Below are positions 16,295-25,164 of a stretch of DNA of 64,000 nucleotides, in pieces. This DNA is from Hyphomicrobiales bacterium (lineage in GTDB: Bacteria; Pseudomonadota; Alphaproteobacteria; Rhizobiales; Xanthobacteraceae): positions 1 through 64,000 of the forward strand of contig WHTM01000007.1 in NCBI GenBank assembly GCA_009377755.1, in the 5' to 3' direction. The translations under genes and the position numbers were made by a program. The number at the start of each line of letters is the position of its first letter. Position 1 is the first letter of the stretch. The notes beneath the pieces are model-generated. The model had not been told where the DNA came from. It saw only the letters and a program-made list of their open reading frames with translations, and made no database searches.

Positions 16295-16975
16295 ATGGTA
16301 CACGCACGACGTCAGATGCGACTCGGAGCGTTCTTCCATCCCACGGGCCATCACACTGCGGCATGGCGTCACCCTGATGCGCAGGCCGACGCCGGCATTA
16401 GCTTCGAGCACTACAAGGAGATTACCCAACTCGCCGAACGCGCGAAATTCGACATGGTCTTTTTGGCCGACAATCTGTCGGTGCGCGAGGGTCGTCTCGA
16501 AGCCCTCTGCCGTTCAGCCGTTTACATCGCCAATATCGAGCCAATGGTCTTCATCTGCGCGTTGGCAGGCGTGACCAGCCGCATCGGCCTCGTCTCGACG
16601 GCGTCGACGAGCTATCACGAATACCTGTCTCTGCTGCTGAAAACGGATTTGATCGACGTGCCCTTGGACGGGCACTTGCCCGATCTGGCGCTGCCGCAAA
16701 ATGCGTCGTGGCAATTCTTCAACTGGGTCGATCTCGCCCGACGTGAAAATCTCACCGTGCGACAACTCGCACTTCGTGCAGCTGTCGGTCGCGTCAACAT
16801 GATCAAAGGCTCGCCCGATCAGATCGCCGACTACATGCAGCACTGGTTCGAGCAGGAGGCTTGTGACGGCTTCAACATCATGCCGCCGTACCTGCCGGGC
16901 GCGTTCGCCGACTTCGTTGAACTGGTAATTCCGGGGTTGCAGCGACGATGTCTGTTTCGCTCGGAGTACGAGTGA
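16295..16975 (+). pseudogene. NtaA/SnaA/DszA-type flavin monooxygenase with internal deletion
   Basis: The first about 110 residues (RRQMRLGAFFHPTGHHTAAW, then YKEITQLAERAKFDMVFLAD) and the last about 90 (WVDLARRENLTVRQLALRAA, DGFNIMPPYLPGAFADFVEL) match nitrilotriacetate-monooxygenase-type proteins of about 440-450 residues. The product is only 226 residues: roughly 200 central residues are missing in frame after YHEYLS, including most of the flavin-binding barrel. It also stops at LFRSEYE, a few residues short of the usual tail. An active enzyme is very unlikely. It is 10 bases after the isomerase-like gene. Confidence 0.82.
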
Positions 16976-17022
16976 CCCGAAAAACGAGGCACAGTCCATC
17001 AAGGTCAAACGGGAGGGCAAAG

Positions 17023-17997
17023 ATGAATCGAGTTAGAACGCTTGTTGTCGTGACTGCACTCGGGATTGCCGCAGCGGCTCCTGCGCATACACAGGAGATG
17101 CCGAACTGCAGCGTGAAGATTGTCGTCAGCGGGCCGGCGGGCGGTACGCCTGATTTGATCGCTCGGCTGGGCGCCGACAAACTGAGCGCCGGACTCGACA
17201 AGCCAGTAATCGTTGAGAACCGGGCTGGCGGCCTCGGGGCTATTACGTCCGTCGAGTACGTAAAGGCGTCCGAGCCGAACGGATGCACGCTGATGGCTGC
17301 CAACGCGTCGCTGTTCTCCATCTTGCCGACGCTCTACAAGAAGCCGCCGTTCGACGCGGCCAAGGATTTCGTTCCAGTCTCGGTTGTCGCCAGGTCGCCG
17401 AATGCTCTCGTGATCGATTCAAAGCTCCCGGCAACGAATTGGAAGGAGTTTCTCGCCCTTCTCAAGGCCAATCCGGGCAAGTATCTGATGGGATCGGGTG
17501 GTGTTGGGACGCCGATGCACCTTTATGGCTCGATGCTGAAGGCCACGTTCGATCTGGATATCACACATGTACCCTATCGTGGCTCAGCAGCCACGATCAT
17601 CGGCTTGCTTGGCGGTCAAGTGCATTTCACATTCGAGCAGATTCCGTCCTTTCTTGGACATGCGAAGGCTGGAAAACTGCGCCCCATCGCTGTCGCTGCC
17701 GATACCCGTTCGGACCTGATCCCGGATGTGCCGACCTTCAAGGAACTGGGTGTGGACGGGCTGGACGCCATCGCATGGTTCGGGCTGGTGGCCCCGCGGG
17801 GTACCCCGAAGAACGTGACTTCCGCATACGCCAAGATCCTCATCGAAGGCGTAAGAGATCCCAAAGTTGTCGCCCGCATGAGATCCGCGGGTGCACAGAC
17901 ATACGGCACCACGCCGGATGAAATGGCTGCCTTCATGGCAGGCCAGCTAAGCAAGTGGGCGCCCATGGTCAAAGCCTCGAGCGTCATGGTCGATTAG
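17023..17997 (+). CDS. TctC/Bug family tripartite tricarboxylate solute-binding protein
   Basis: A 324-residue periplasmic binding protein from ATG 17023, with GGGAGGGCAAAG just upstream. It has a signal peptide (RTLVVVTALGIAAAAPAHTQ), then the Bug fold with VENRAGG, GSGGVGTPMHLYGSMLKA and THVPYRGSAATI. Bug proteins bind carboxylates through backbone contacts at two such loops. No TctA/TctB membrane subunits are encoded in the window, as is usual for expanded Bug families. It probably scavenges the substrate of the surrounding catabolic operon. Confidence 0.9.
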   Translation: MNRVRTLVVVTALGIAAAAPAHTQEMPNCSVKIVVSGPAGGTPDLIARLGADKLSAGLDKPVIVENRAGGLGAITSVEYVKASEPNGCTLMAANASLFSILPTLYKKPPFDAAKDFVPVSVVARSPNALVIDSKLPATNWKEFLALLKANPGKYLMGSGGVGTPMHLYGSMLKATFDLDITHVPYRGSAATIIGLLGGQVHFTFEQIPSFLGHAKAGKLRPIAVAADTRSDLIPDVPTFKELGVDGLDAIAWFGLVAPRGTPKNVTSAYAKILIEGVRDPKVVARMRSAGAQTYGTTPDEMAAFMAGQLSKWAPMVKASSVMVD

Positions 17998-18156
17998 TCC
18001 GCCATTTGGCACGCGATTGCCAATGCCTCGGCACAAGCCTGTCCCGCTCGCCGCGTACGCGCAAAGTAGAGATATGGCTTGTGCGTTTACGTAACCGAAC
18101 GCGCGTTGGATGCAGCTCCGCGCCGAAGCCTAGCCGGTGACAGAGAAAGGTCTGCG

Positions 18157-19362
18157 ATGACGAGTGACACGGCTCTGTTAGCGCAAGTGACCGGCCCTGA
18201 GAGCGGCGCAGATATGGTCCATCGCGCGATTGACATGAATCCGATCATCGCCGCGGCGGCGCCGCGGATCGATGCCGAACGCGAGATCCCAGAGGATCTG
18301 TTCGCACAGCTCGCCGGGGCCGGCCTTTATCAACTGCTCGTACCACACGCATTCGGCGGCTCGGAACTGGATCCGCCGGTGTTTCTGCAGGTCGTCGAGG
18401 CTGTCGCCAAGGCCGACGCCAGCACGGCTTGGTGCATCGCACAGACGGCGGTCTGTTCGATGGCGGCCGCATATCTCGATCCGGCGGTGGCGCGGGAGAT
18501 CTTCGGCTCTCCGCGCGGCGTGCTTGCGTGGGGCCCGCCGAGTTTGGGCGCAAAGGCGATCGCAACGCCAGATGGTTACCGTGTCACCGGCGCCTGGAAG
18601 TTTGCGAGCGGAAGCCGACAAGCGACCTGGTTGGCCGGGCATTGCACCCTGTGTGACGCGGACGGAGCCCCGCGCACCACACAGGATGGTCGGCCGATCG
18701 AGCGGTCGATGTTGTTCCGCCGGACGGCGGCGACGATCACCGATGTCTGGCATGTCGTCGGACTGCGCGGTACCGGCACCGACAACTACGCGGTCAGTGA
18801 TTTATTCGTGCCGGCAGCCTATTCCTTCGGACGCGATGCTGTCGAGGATCGGCAATATCCGAGTGCGCTCTACCGCATGTCGATGTTCCATATGTTCGCT
18901 GCCGGCTTCGGCGCCATTGCGCTTGGCATTGCGCAGGCGACGCTTGATGCATTTATCCAGTTGGCGCGCAGCAAGACGCCCATGCTTGGCAAGAACCTGC
19001 TGAGTGAGAGTTCGTTGGTGCAATCGCAGCTCGGCCACGGGCAAGCGCAGATCCTCGCCGCGCGGACTTTCCTCCTGCAGTCGGTACATGACATGTGGGA
19101 GGGCGCCGTTGGCTCGAATATCACACTTGGGCAACGCGCGGCGATGCGCATGGCATCGACCTATGCCATTCACCAGGCGAGGGACGTGGTCAACACCATG
19201 TATCACGCCGCCGGTGCAACGGCGGTGTTCGAAAGCAATCCTTACGAGCGACGCCTGCGCGATGTCAATGCCGTGACGCAGCAGATTCAAGGGCACTATT
19301 CGCTATTCGAAATCGTCGGACAGCATCTTCTCGGGATGAGCCCCAACTTCAAGCTCCTTTAG
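18157..19362 (+). CDS. group D flavin monooxygenase / acyl-CoA dehydrogenase-fold protein
   Basis: A 401-residue protein with the acyl-CoA dehydrogenase fold: LVPHAFGGSELDPPVFLQVV, ASTAWCIAQTAV, GYRVTGAWKFASG, GLRGTGTDNYAV. The C-terminus reads YHAAGATAVFESNPYERRLR with QGHYS. The absence of an acyl-CoA catalytic Glu signature and the residues WKFASG and GTGTDN are typical of two-component FADH2-dependent hydroxylases (HsaA/HpaB/IacA-like group D). It probably hydroxylates an aromatic compound with a separate reductase not encoded nearby. Neighbouring TctC genes lie on both sides. A remnant of a second copy lies at 21928-22099. Confidence 0.8.
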   Translation: MTSDTALLAQVTGPESGADMVHRAIDMNPIIAAAAPRIDAEREIPEDLFAQLAGAGLYQLLVPHAFGGSELDPPVFLQVVEAVAKADASTAWCIAQTAVCSMAAAYLDPAVAREIFGSPRGVLAWGPPSLGAKAIATPDGYRVTGAWKFASGSRQATWLAGHCTLCDADGAPRTTQDGRPIERSMLFRRTAATITDVWHVVGLRGTGTDNYAVSDLFVPAAYSFGRDAVEDRQYPSALYRMSMFHMFAAGFGAIALGIAQATLDAFIQLARSKTPMLGKNLLSESSLVQSQLGHGQAQILAARTFLLQSVHDMWEGAVGSNITLGQRAAMRMASTYAIHQARDVVNTMYHAAGATAVFESNPYERRLRDVNAVTQQIQGHYSLFEIVGQHLLGMSPNFKLL

Positions 19363-19596
19363 CACAAGGCGCGGTCGGTGCAGGACCAGTTTCGAGATTT
19401 GCAGACGACAAAAGCAGTCGGATGCGGCTCCGCTCCCGATCGGATGTCGAGTGCACTCAAACCGCACCAGTGCCCAAGAGCTTTCCGCCACGCTGAACGA
19501 ACTCCATCAGCGCTCAGCGCGTCGCGCGGCCGAACAATCGGATCGTGACCGGAGAAGTCGAATTTAAGAAATCTTTGCAGGGAAGGGAGAAGCACC

Positions 19597-20634
19597 ATGC
19601 AGAATGCGACACGCACGCGCGCCGATCGGAAAATGCCGGGCCCAATCGGAGCAGCAGCAATCGGGCGCCGCATGGTGCTGGCCGCATTGCTGGCATCGGG
19701 GCTCGGGCTGTATGCCAAGACTCAGGCAATGGCTGAAGCCTATCCGGACAGAACCGTTCGGATGGTCGTGCCGTTCCCGGCGGGCGGAGCGACAGATGCC
19801 TTGGCCCGGCATCTGGCGCGGTTCATGTCGGAAGAACTCGGCCAATCGGTGGTTGTCGAGAATGTTCTCGGTGCTGGCGGCAGTATTGGGGCACGTCTTG
19901 TCGCTCGTGCCGAACCTGACGGGTATACCTTGCTGTTCGGCACGACGAGCACTTACGCTATCAATCCGGCGGTGTACAAGAACCTCGGATACAATCCCCT
20001 CAAGAGTTTTGCTCTGATCAGCCGCGCATTCAGTGCACCTATGATGCTGGCGGTGCACCCCTCGGTGCCGGCGGACTCGGTTACGGAACTGGTGGCTTAC
20101 GCCAAAGCGAACGCCGGAAAACTCAACTATGGCTCCTCCGGCGTCGGCACACCGATGCATGTTGTGGGCGAGCTGTTCAAGTCGATGGTAGGCATCGAGA
20201 TGCAGCACGTGCCCTATAGAGGCGGGGCACAATCGATTGGTGATCTGGTCGGAGGGCGCATCCAGGTTCTATTCGAGAACCCGCTTCCGCTGGTGCCGCT
20301 GGCACGCGAGAGAAAGGTGAAGACGCTGGCCGTCACCGGCGCCAAACGCATCTTGCACGCTCCCGATGTACCGACCATGACTGAAACTGGGACGCCGTTT
20401 GTTGCGACGCTAATCTATGGAGTCGCCGCACCGGCCGGAACGCCGCAGGAGATCGTGGCGAAGCTCAATGCAACCATCCGGAAAGGGCTCAACACCCCGA
20501 TGCTGCAGGAGACCGTCAGGAAGTTTGATGCCGACGCGCAGCCAAGTTCGCCGGAGGAGTTTCGCACCTTCATCGCCTCAGAGTTGGCAAAATGGTCGGC
20601 GGTCGCGAAATCGGCGAAGATCCAGATCGATTAA
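19597..20634 (+). CDS. TctC/Bug family solute-binding protein
   Basis: A 345-residue protein. It has a long N-terminal leader (GRRMVLAALLASGLGLYAKT) and cleavage near QAMAEA, then the Bug signature YPDRTVRMVVPFPAGGATDA, GSSGVGTPMHVVGELF and MQHVPYRGGAQS. It follows the group D monooxygenase by 234 bases that hold no gene and is the last gene of the rightward block. The paired Arg in the leader resembles a Tat motif but is not a strict match. The ligand is presumably a carboxylate of the same pathway. Confidence 0.9.
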   Translation: MQNATRTRADRKMPGPIGAAAIGRRMVLAALLASGLGLYAKTQAMAEAYPDRTVRMVVPFPAGGATDALARHLARFMSEELGQSVVVENVLGAGGSIGARLVARAEPDGYTLLFGTTSTYAINPAVYKNLGYNPLKSFALISRAFSAPMMLAVHPSVPADSVTELVAYAKANAGKLNYGSSGVGTPMHVVGELFKSMVGIEMQHVPYRGGAQSIGDLVGGRIQVLFENPLPLVPLARERKVKTLAVTGAKRILHAPDVPTMTETGTPFVATLIYGVAAPAGTPQEIVAKLNATIRKGLNTPMLQETVRKFDADAQPSSPEEFRTFIASELAKWSAVAKSAKIQID

Positions 20635-20771
20635 GCCAAGCGTCTTGTTGAGGTCCCAGTCGGCTCCGGCCGGTCGGGACCCCAGGTGAGGAAAGCAGCG
20701 ATCACCGGGACCGCGCGCGTGCCGGAATGATCTCCCGCGAAAACCCAGGTCGGGTCTCGCCATCCATAGAG

Positions 20772-21824
20772 TCAGTGGAATTTCACACCGGTCTTCGTGA
20801 CCTGGGTCCTCCAGCGCGTCGCCTCGTTGCGTAGATGCTCCGCGAAGTCAGCGGCCGTGCCGCCGCGGGGCTCGTAACCGTTCTTGGCGAGAACCTCGCG
20901 CGCCTTCGGGTCCTGCAACGCTTTATTGGCGACCTCGTTGAGCCGGTCGATGACCGACTGCGGCGTTCCTTTGGGCGCTACGATGCCGACCCACCCGGTA
21001 TAATAGATGTCGGGAATGCCAATTTCCGCTGTCGTTGGAACGTCGGGATACCGGAACCAGCGTTTGCGGCCCGTGGTCGCAAGAATGCGCAGCTTGCCGC
21101 TGTCGACCAGATCCTTACTGCCGCTGGTGATCATATAGCTCACGTGCCCGCCGACCAGATCGTTGAGCGCGGGAGCTTCGCCCTGATACGGCACGTGGGT
21201 GGATGCGCTCTGGGGCACGCCCATGGTCGACAGGAAGATGGTTGCATTGACGTGCTGGCCGGTTCCGTGACCGCCGCTTCCATAGTTATATTTTCCAGGA
21301 TTTTTCCGGATCAAATCGGCCAGCTCAGTTGGCGACCGCGCCGGCAGCTTGGCATTGACGAAGAAGCCGTTCGGTGCCTCACCCAACCATACGACCGGGA
21401 CCATGTCGCTGACCGGATCGTAGCCGACATTGGGATTGACGGCTGGGCTGATGCCATGGGTGACCGCATTGGCGATTCCAAACGAATATCCGTCCGGTGC
21501 GGATTGCCGTGCGGCGATCACGCCGATCCTGCCCGTGGCGCCCGGCCGGTTCTCGATGACGACCGGTTGTCCGAGCAGATCGCTCATCGCCGGTCCGAGA
21601 ACGCGCGGGACCATGTCAATGCTTCCGCCTGCCGGGAACGGTACGATCAGCTTCACCGGCCGGGAAGGATAGGGCTGTGCAGAAATGGTCCCTTGGACCG
21701 CCAAACATGCGAGCGTGACCGCCACGGCCAGCGTCCCAGCCCGCAGTGCGCGATCGATGCGGTTCCGGAGCGGCATCCGGCGGGATCCCAGTTTATCAAG
21801 GCACACAGTTTCGATTCTCATCAT
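20772..21824 (-). CDS. TctC/Bug family solute-binding protein
   Basis: A 350-residue protein from ATG 21824, which follows GGGAGGGCTGAA; a longer open frame to 21905 has no such site. The N-terminus is unusually long and basic before the hydrophobic leader (AGTLAVAVTLACLAVQGTIS). Bug motifs follow: YPSRPVKLIVPFPAGGSIDM, IENRPGATG, GSGGHGTGQHVNATIF and THVPYQGEAPA. It converges with the previous tctC across 137 bases containing a weak hairpin near 20653-20684. Confidence 0.88.
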   Translation of the reverse strand: MMRIETVCLDKLGSRRMPLRNRIDRALRAGTLAVAVTLACLAVQGTISAQPYPSRPVKLIVPFPAGGSIDMVPRVLGPAMSDLLGQPVVIENRPGATGRIGVIAARQSAPDGYSFGIANAVTHGISPAVNPNVGYDPVSDMVPVVWLGEAPNGFFVNAKLPARSPTELADLIRKNPGKYNYGSGGHGTGQHVNATIFLSTMGVPQSASTHVPYQGEAPALNDLVGGHVSYMITSGSKDLVDSGKLRILATTGRKRWFRYPDVPTTAEIGIPDIYYTGWVGIVAPKGTPQSVIDRLNEVANKALQDPKAREVLAKNGYEPRGGTAADFAEHLRNEATRWRTQVTKTGVKFH

Positions 21825-21927
21825 TTCAGCCCTCCCAACTGCTGGATGACTACTTCGGAGACCACTTTGCGTAGGGGGCACTCCACGCGCAGCAACATGA
21901 CGCAAGAAGAATCGGCCACGCCAGTGA

Positions 21928-22099
21928 TCAGATGCTCACCGGCCCCCCGAGCAACACCTGTCCCACGAATTCGAATTGCGGGGCGTGCGCCCGTATCTGC
22001 TGCATCACTGCGTGAATGTCGCGAAACCGGCGCTCGAATGGGCCGCTGACGAAAATGGCTGATGCCCCGGCGGCATGCCAGACCGCCCCCACCGCATCC
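21928..22099 (-). pseudogene. C-terminal remnant of a group D monooxygenase
   Basis: Read leftward, these bases encode WHAAGASAIFVSGPFERRFR, then DIHAVMQQIRAHAPQFEF, and end at a TGA at 21928. This aligns with the C-terminus of the intact monooxygenase at 18157-19362 (YHAAGATAVFESNPYERRLR, DVNAVTQQIQGHYSLFEI). A stop codon lies in frame just upstream near 22100, and nothing further is recognisable before MBL gene B2. It is the tail of a lost gene that once lay in the same operon as the second MBL pair. Confidence 0.75.
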
Positions 22100-22178
22100 C
22101 GACTTCACGACAGCATGATTACTCATTCCGCTCACTCGTCATGGCACAGAGGTCATTACGCCCGTCGGGACACGCGGC

Positions 22179-23006
22179 TCATTCGGCGGCGGCTACGACA
22201 GGCCGTCGAGTCGCGGGGGCGTCCGGAAAGAAGACGGCATCTCGGTAATCGGCGAGAACGTCCGCCACCAGCGCGTCACCGCATTGGACCCGGCCGTGTA
22301 CTGGTCCGATGGCGTATGGGCTTATGGCCGAGAACAGCGTATCCCACGCCTTCAGCAGGTTGTTGGTGCTCGCCAGTCCCAACCAGTCGAATTTCCGAAG
22401 AATGCTGGCCCGCAGACCCTCCGGTGCGATGTTGGCCGGGTCGCCACGGCGAATGACCGACTGGTCGGCATCGGCTAGCATGTCGTCGCAGAAGAAGTCC
22501 CCAGTGAACAGGACCTCGACCGTCTCGTCCCAGAGCCATGCCGTGCCTAGCGTCCGGATGATCGGGTCCACGACACGCACATGCGGAAAGCCGAACTCCA
22601 CAAGCGTGCCGCCGGCCGTGAACCGGGTGAACGGCGCCTTCGGCGTCGTGCCGTCCGGCCTGTGCACCAGCGTAGTCGGGACGATCGGATTTGCACATCC
22701 GACCACCGTGTTCGGAATTTCCTCAAGGATGCGGGCGAGGTTGCCAATGCTGTCAAGCTCGATGCGGGTCGGAAAGACCGCCAGGCGCCGCGAACCAAGG
22801 ACCTCCTTCAAGGTTGCGACCAGCGACGGTCCATGCATCGCGACGCCTGTCTCGACCAGCAGCGCGTGATTTTCCGTCAGCAGCAGATGCTCGTTATAGG
22901 GTTCGTATCCTTTGGCGCCAGGCGCGAGCCAGCTCACGCGCCCGTCGATCGGGACAAGATCGGACAGAACGAGGACGTCATCGGTGATCTTCTCAACGCG
23001 GGACAT
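22179..23006 (-). CDS. MBL-fold protein with degenerate metal site (subunit B, copy 2)
   Basis: A 275-residue paralogue of the protein at 10064-10864. It carries the same replacements at the same positions: R81-I-E83-L-D85-S86 instead of the metal motif, Arg151 (IIRTLG) instead of His, with Asp170 (TGDFF) and His237 (GPVHG) kept. Two copies keeping the same changes while the rest diverges argues for selection on a non-canonical function, not decay. It starts 4 bases after gene A2. Catalytic activity alone is doubtful. Confidence 0.77.
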   Translation of the reverse strand: MSRVEKITDDVLVLSDLVPIDGRVSWLAPGAKGYEPYNEHLLLTENHALLVETGVAMHGPSLVATLKEVLGSRRLAVFPTRIELDSIGNLARILEEIPNTVVGCANPIVPTTLVHRPDGTTPKAPFTRFTAGGTLVEFGFPHVRVVDPIIRTLGTAWLWDETVEVLFTGDFFCDDMLADADQSVIRRGDPANIAPEGLRASILRKFDWLGLASTNNLLKAWDTLFSAISPYAIGPVHGRVQCGDALVADVLADYRDAVFFPDAPATRRPVVAAAE

Positions 23007-23010
23007 GCGC

Positions 23011-23799
23011 TTACATCCTCACCTTGCGCAGGCCCTGCCCGAAGATCTCGGTGAGCCGCTTGGGATTGGTGATCACGCCGCCGTGCGCCGGTCCGATGAT
23101 GTCGACCGGATACTTCTCGAGCAGGGCATGGAGCGGCACCATGACCTTGTCGGCATCGACATGGCGCGCCCAGCCCAGGGCGAATCCGATCACCACGCTG
23201 GTGTCGTCGGCGCGCACCGGATTTGGCAGTTCCTCGGCGGTCAACCCGCATTGTCCGACTTCGTGCTCGTGCGTGTAGGGGTAGGCGTCGCTCACGAACA
23301 GGATGCGCTGATCCGGCTCGTACGCCCAGAGTGTATTGGGGATGTCATGAATGACGGCCGGAAGCGCCATCAGCCGGCGGCCGCCGAGGTCGAGAGACTC
23401 TCCGGCCTGCATGGTCTGAAAGCGGTCCTGCGCATGCGGGTAGTAAAGATGATAGTTGCGAAGATCGCCCGCGAGCCGCAACTTTGGATACATTTCCAGC
23501 AGCGGGCCGGTGTTGCCCATGTGCGGCGCTTCAGGATGGGTCGGAAATACGTAGTCGAGCGGACGGCCGTCGAGCACGGCCATCAACTCCTCGCGCAGTT
23601 GGACCCAACCGTAAGGCATGCCGGTGTCGACCAGCACCGTCGCTTCGCTGCCAATCAGCAGATAACTGGAATTATGATTGTGCACGATCTTGGTCGGCTG
23701 ATGCACTTCGAGGCAGCAGCCGAACCAGAAGGTGTTCGGCGCGATCTCACGCGGGAGTGTCGGGACAGTTGGTCGTTCCGCCAGCGCCGTTTGCAGCAT
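23011..23799 (-). CDS. MBL-fold, flavodiiron/ODP-like protein (subunit A, copy 2)
   Basis: 262 residues from ATG 23799, which has an ideal GGAGG upstream. Ligand positions are H88-P-E90-A-P92-H93, His151 (VIHDIPNT), Asp171 (FVSDAY) and His239 (GPAHGG): the flavodiiron/ODP pattern with Asp replaced by Pro, as in copy 1. GDLRNYHLYYP and WAYEPD are shared with copy 1. It is second in a leftward operon tctC-A2-B2. The substrate or ligand is unknown. A single-domain diiron or dizinc site completed by the B partner is one possibility. Confidence 0.77.
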   Translation of the reverse strand: MLQTALAERPTVPTLPREIAPNTFWFGCCLEVHQPTKIVHNHNSSYLLIGSEATVLVDTGMPYGWVQLREELMAVLDGRPLDYVFPTHPEAPHMGNTGPLLEMYPKLRLAGDLRNYHLYYPHAQDRFQTMQAGESLDLGGRRLMALPAVIHDIPNTLWAYEPDQRILFVSDAYPYTHEHEVGQCGLTAEELPNPVRADDTSVVIGFALGWARHVDADKVMVPLHALLEKYPVDIIGPAHGGVITNPKRLTEIFGQGLRKVRM

Positions 23800-23844
23800 C
23801 TTACCTCCTGAGCCAATCGAGCGGGGACCGCCGCCATTCACGTC

Positions 23845-24846
23845 TCACTTCGCAAGCAGGCCGGTATTGTTGCCAAGCGCCAGGTATCGCGCTCTCTCGC
23901 GCGAAATGAATTCCGCGAACTCCGCCCGCGTGCCACCGCGGGCATCGAGGTCGTAGCCGGCAAGCTGCTTCCGAACATCCGCCTCAGCGAGGGCTTCATT
24001 GGCGATCTCGTTCCAGCGCGCCAGAGTCGCGTCCGGCGTGCCGGCCGGTGCGGCGAGGCCGCTCCAGGCCAGGATTTCAAAGTCGCGGAAGCCGAGTTCG
24101 ACCATTGTCGGGAGGTCAGGAAGCCGCTTCAGCCGTTTGGCGCTGGTGACCGCCAAGGCCCGCAGCTTGCCAGCGGCGACGTGCTGCCATGCCGGCCCGA
24201 CGCTGGAGATCATGAATTGCACATTGCCAGCCAACAGATCGGTGATCGCCAGAGCCAAGCCCTTGGCAGGAACGTGCGTCGCGATGTTGGCTGGCAATCC
24301 GCCTTGGTCCAATAGCATCGCAACGGCAAGATGGTGCTGCGTGCCAAAGCCGCCGCTGCCGTAGTTGAACTTGCCGGGATTTTTCTTCAGCAGCGCGATG
24401 AATTCCGGGACCGTCCGCGCCGGAATGTCGCTGCGCACAAGCATCACTAGCGGCGCGTCGCCGAGCAGAACGATCGGCGCGAAATCCTTGACCGGATCGT
24501 ATCCGGGATCGCGCTTGATCGCCGACGCGGAGCCATGCGTGACGCCGTTGATGGCAATCAGAGTGTAGCCGTCAGCGGCAGAATTCTTGCCGGCCACGGT
24601 GCCCGTCTGACCAGCGGCGCCTGCGCGATTGTCGATGATGATCGTCCAGCCGTGCTTCGCGTTCACGAATTGCGAAACGATCCGCGGCGCACCATCCAAT
24701 GAACCCCCCGGCGGAAACGGAACGATGATGCGCACTGGCCTGTCCGGATACTGCTGAGCGAACGCGCTCGGTGCCAAGCCCTGTATTCCACCCAATGCTG
24801 CGAACGCACTAATGAGTTCAAGGACTGAACGGCGGTTGATCGACAT
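23845..24846 (-). CDS. TctC/Bug family solute-binding protein
   Basis: A 333-residue protein with a leader (RRSVLELISAFAALGGIQGL, cleavage near AFAQ) and Bug motifs YPDRPVRIIVPFPPGGSLDG, GSGGFGTQHHLAVAML and THVPAKGLALAI. It is first in a leftward operon with the second MBL pair; gene A2 starts 45 bases after its stop. Its association with the MBL pair suggests that the bound compound or its degradation product is handled by those proteins. No cognate TctAB is visible. Confidence 0.9.
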   Translation of the reverse strand: MSINRRSVLELISAFAALGGIQGLAPSAFAQQYPDRPVRIIVPFPPGGSLDGAPRIVSQFVNAKHGWTIIIDNRAGAAGQTGTVAGKNSAADGYTLIAINGVTHGSASAIKRDPGYDPVKDFAPIVLLGDAPLVMLVRSDIPARTVPEFIALLKKNPGKFNYGSGGFGTQHHLAVAMLLDQGGLPANIATHVPAKGLALAITDLLAGNVQFMISSVGPAWQHVAAGKLRALAVTSAKRLKRLPDLPTMVELGFRDFEILAWSGLAAPAGTPDATLARWNEIANEALAEADVRKQLAGYDLDARGGTRAEFAEFISRERARYLALGNNTGLLAK

Positions 24847-25164
24847 GAGCGCTCCCCGGTGGAAACGGCCGTCACTCCGGCCGCTGTTGATTTATTGGAG
24901 TCCGCTAACTCTGGCGCAGGCTTTGCCCCTCGAAGCTAGGCCGCCATCCCGCCCATCGGCGGATGAAAACCTGAAGGACCGCGGGCCAACCTCGCCTTGC
25001 CTCGAACGCGAGGTTAGCCGTCGAGATCAGCGAGTCCAGCAAAGTGCCGACGATGTTCACCAGGCGAACATGGTTGGGCGCGGGCCAGCATCGAAAGATC
25101 GGAGTGGTTCAAGTGGGAGTGGCTTCACCCCTCCGGCGAATTCCGGGTGTGACCCGCAACCCGG
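24847..25164. other. intergenic between IclR and tctC
   Basis: 318 non-coding bases that should hold the promoter of the leftward tctC-A2-B2 operon. A perfect 8-base-pair hairpin (AACCTCGC / GCGAGGTT, 24988-25015) lies downstream of the IclR stop. It could end IclR transcription but lacks a T-run. No coding remnant was recognised. Confidence 0.35.
24988..25015 (-). terminator. possible hairpin terminator after IclR
   Basis: Inverted repeat with 8-base arms (AACCTCGC, GCGAGGTT) and a 12-base loop, about 150 bases after the IclR stop. There is no uridine tract, so it is only a weak terminator candidate. Confidence 0.25.
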
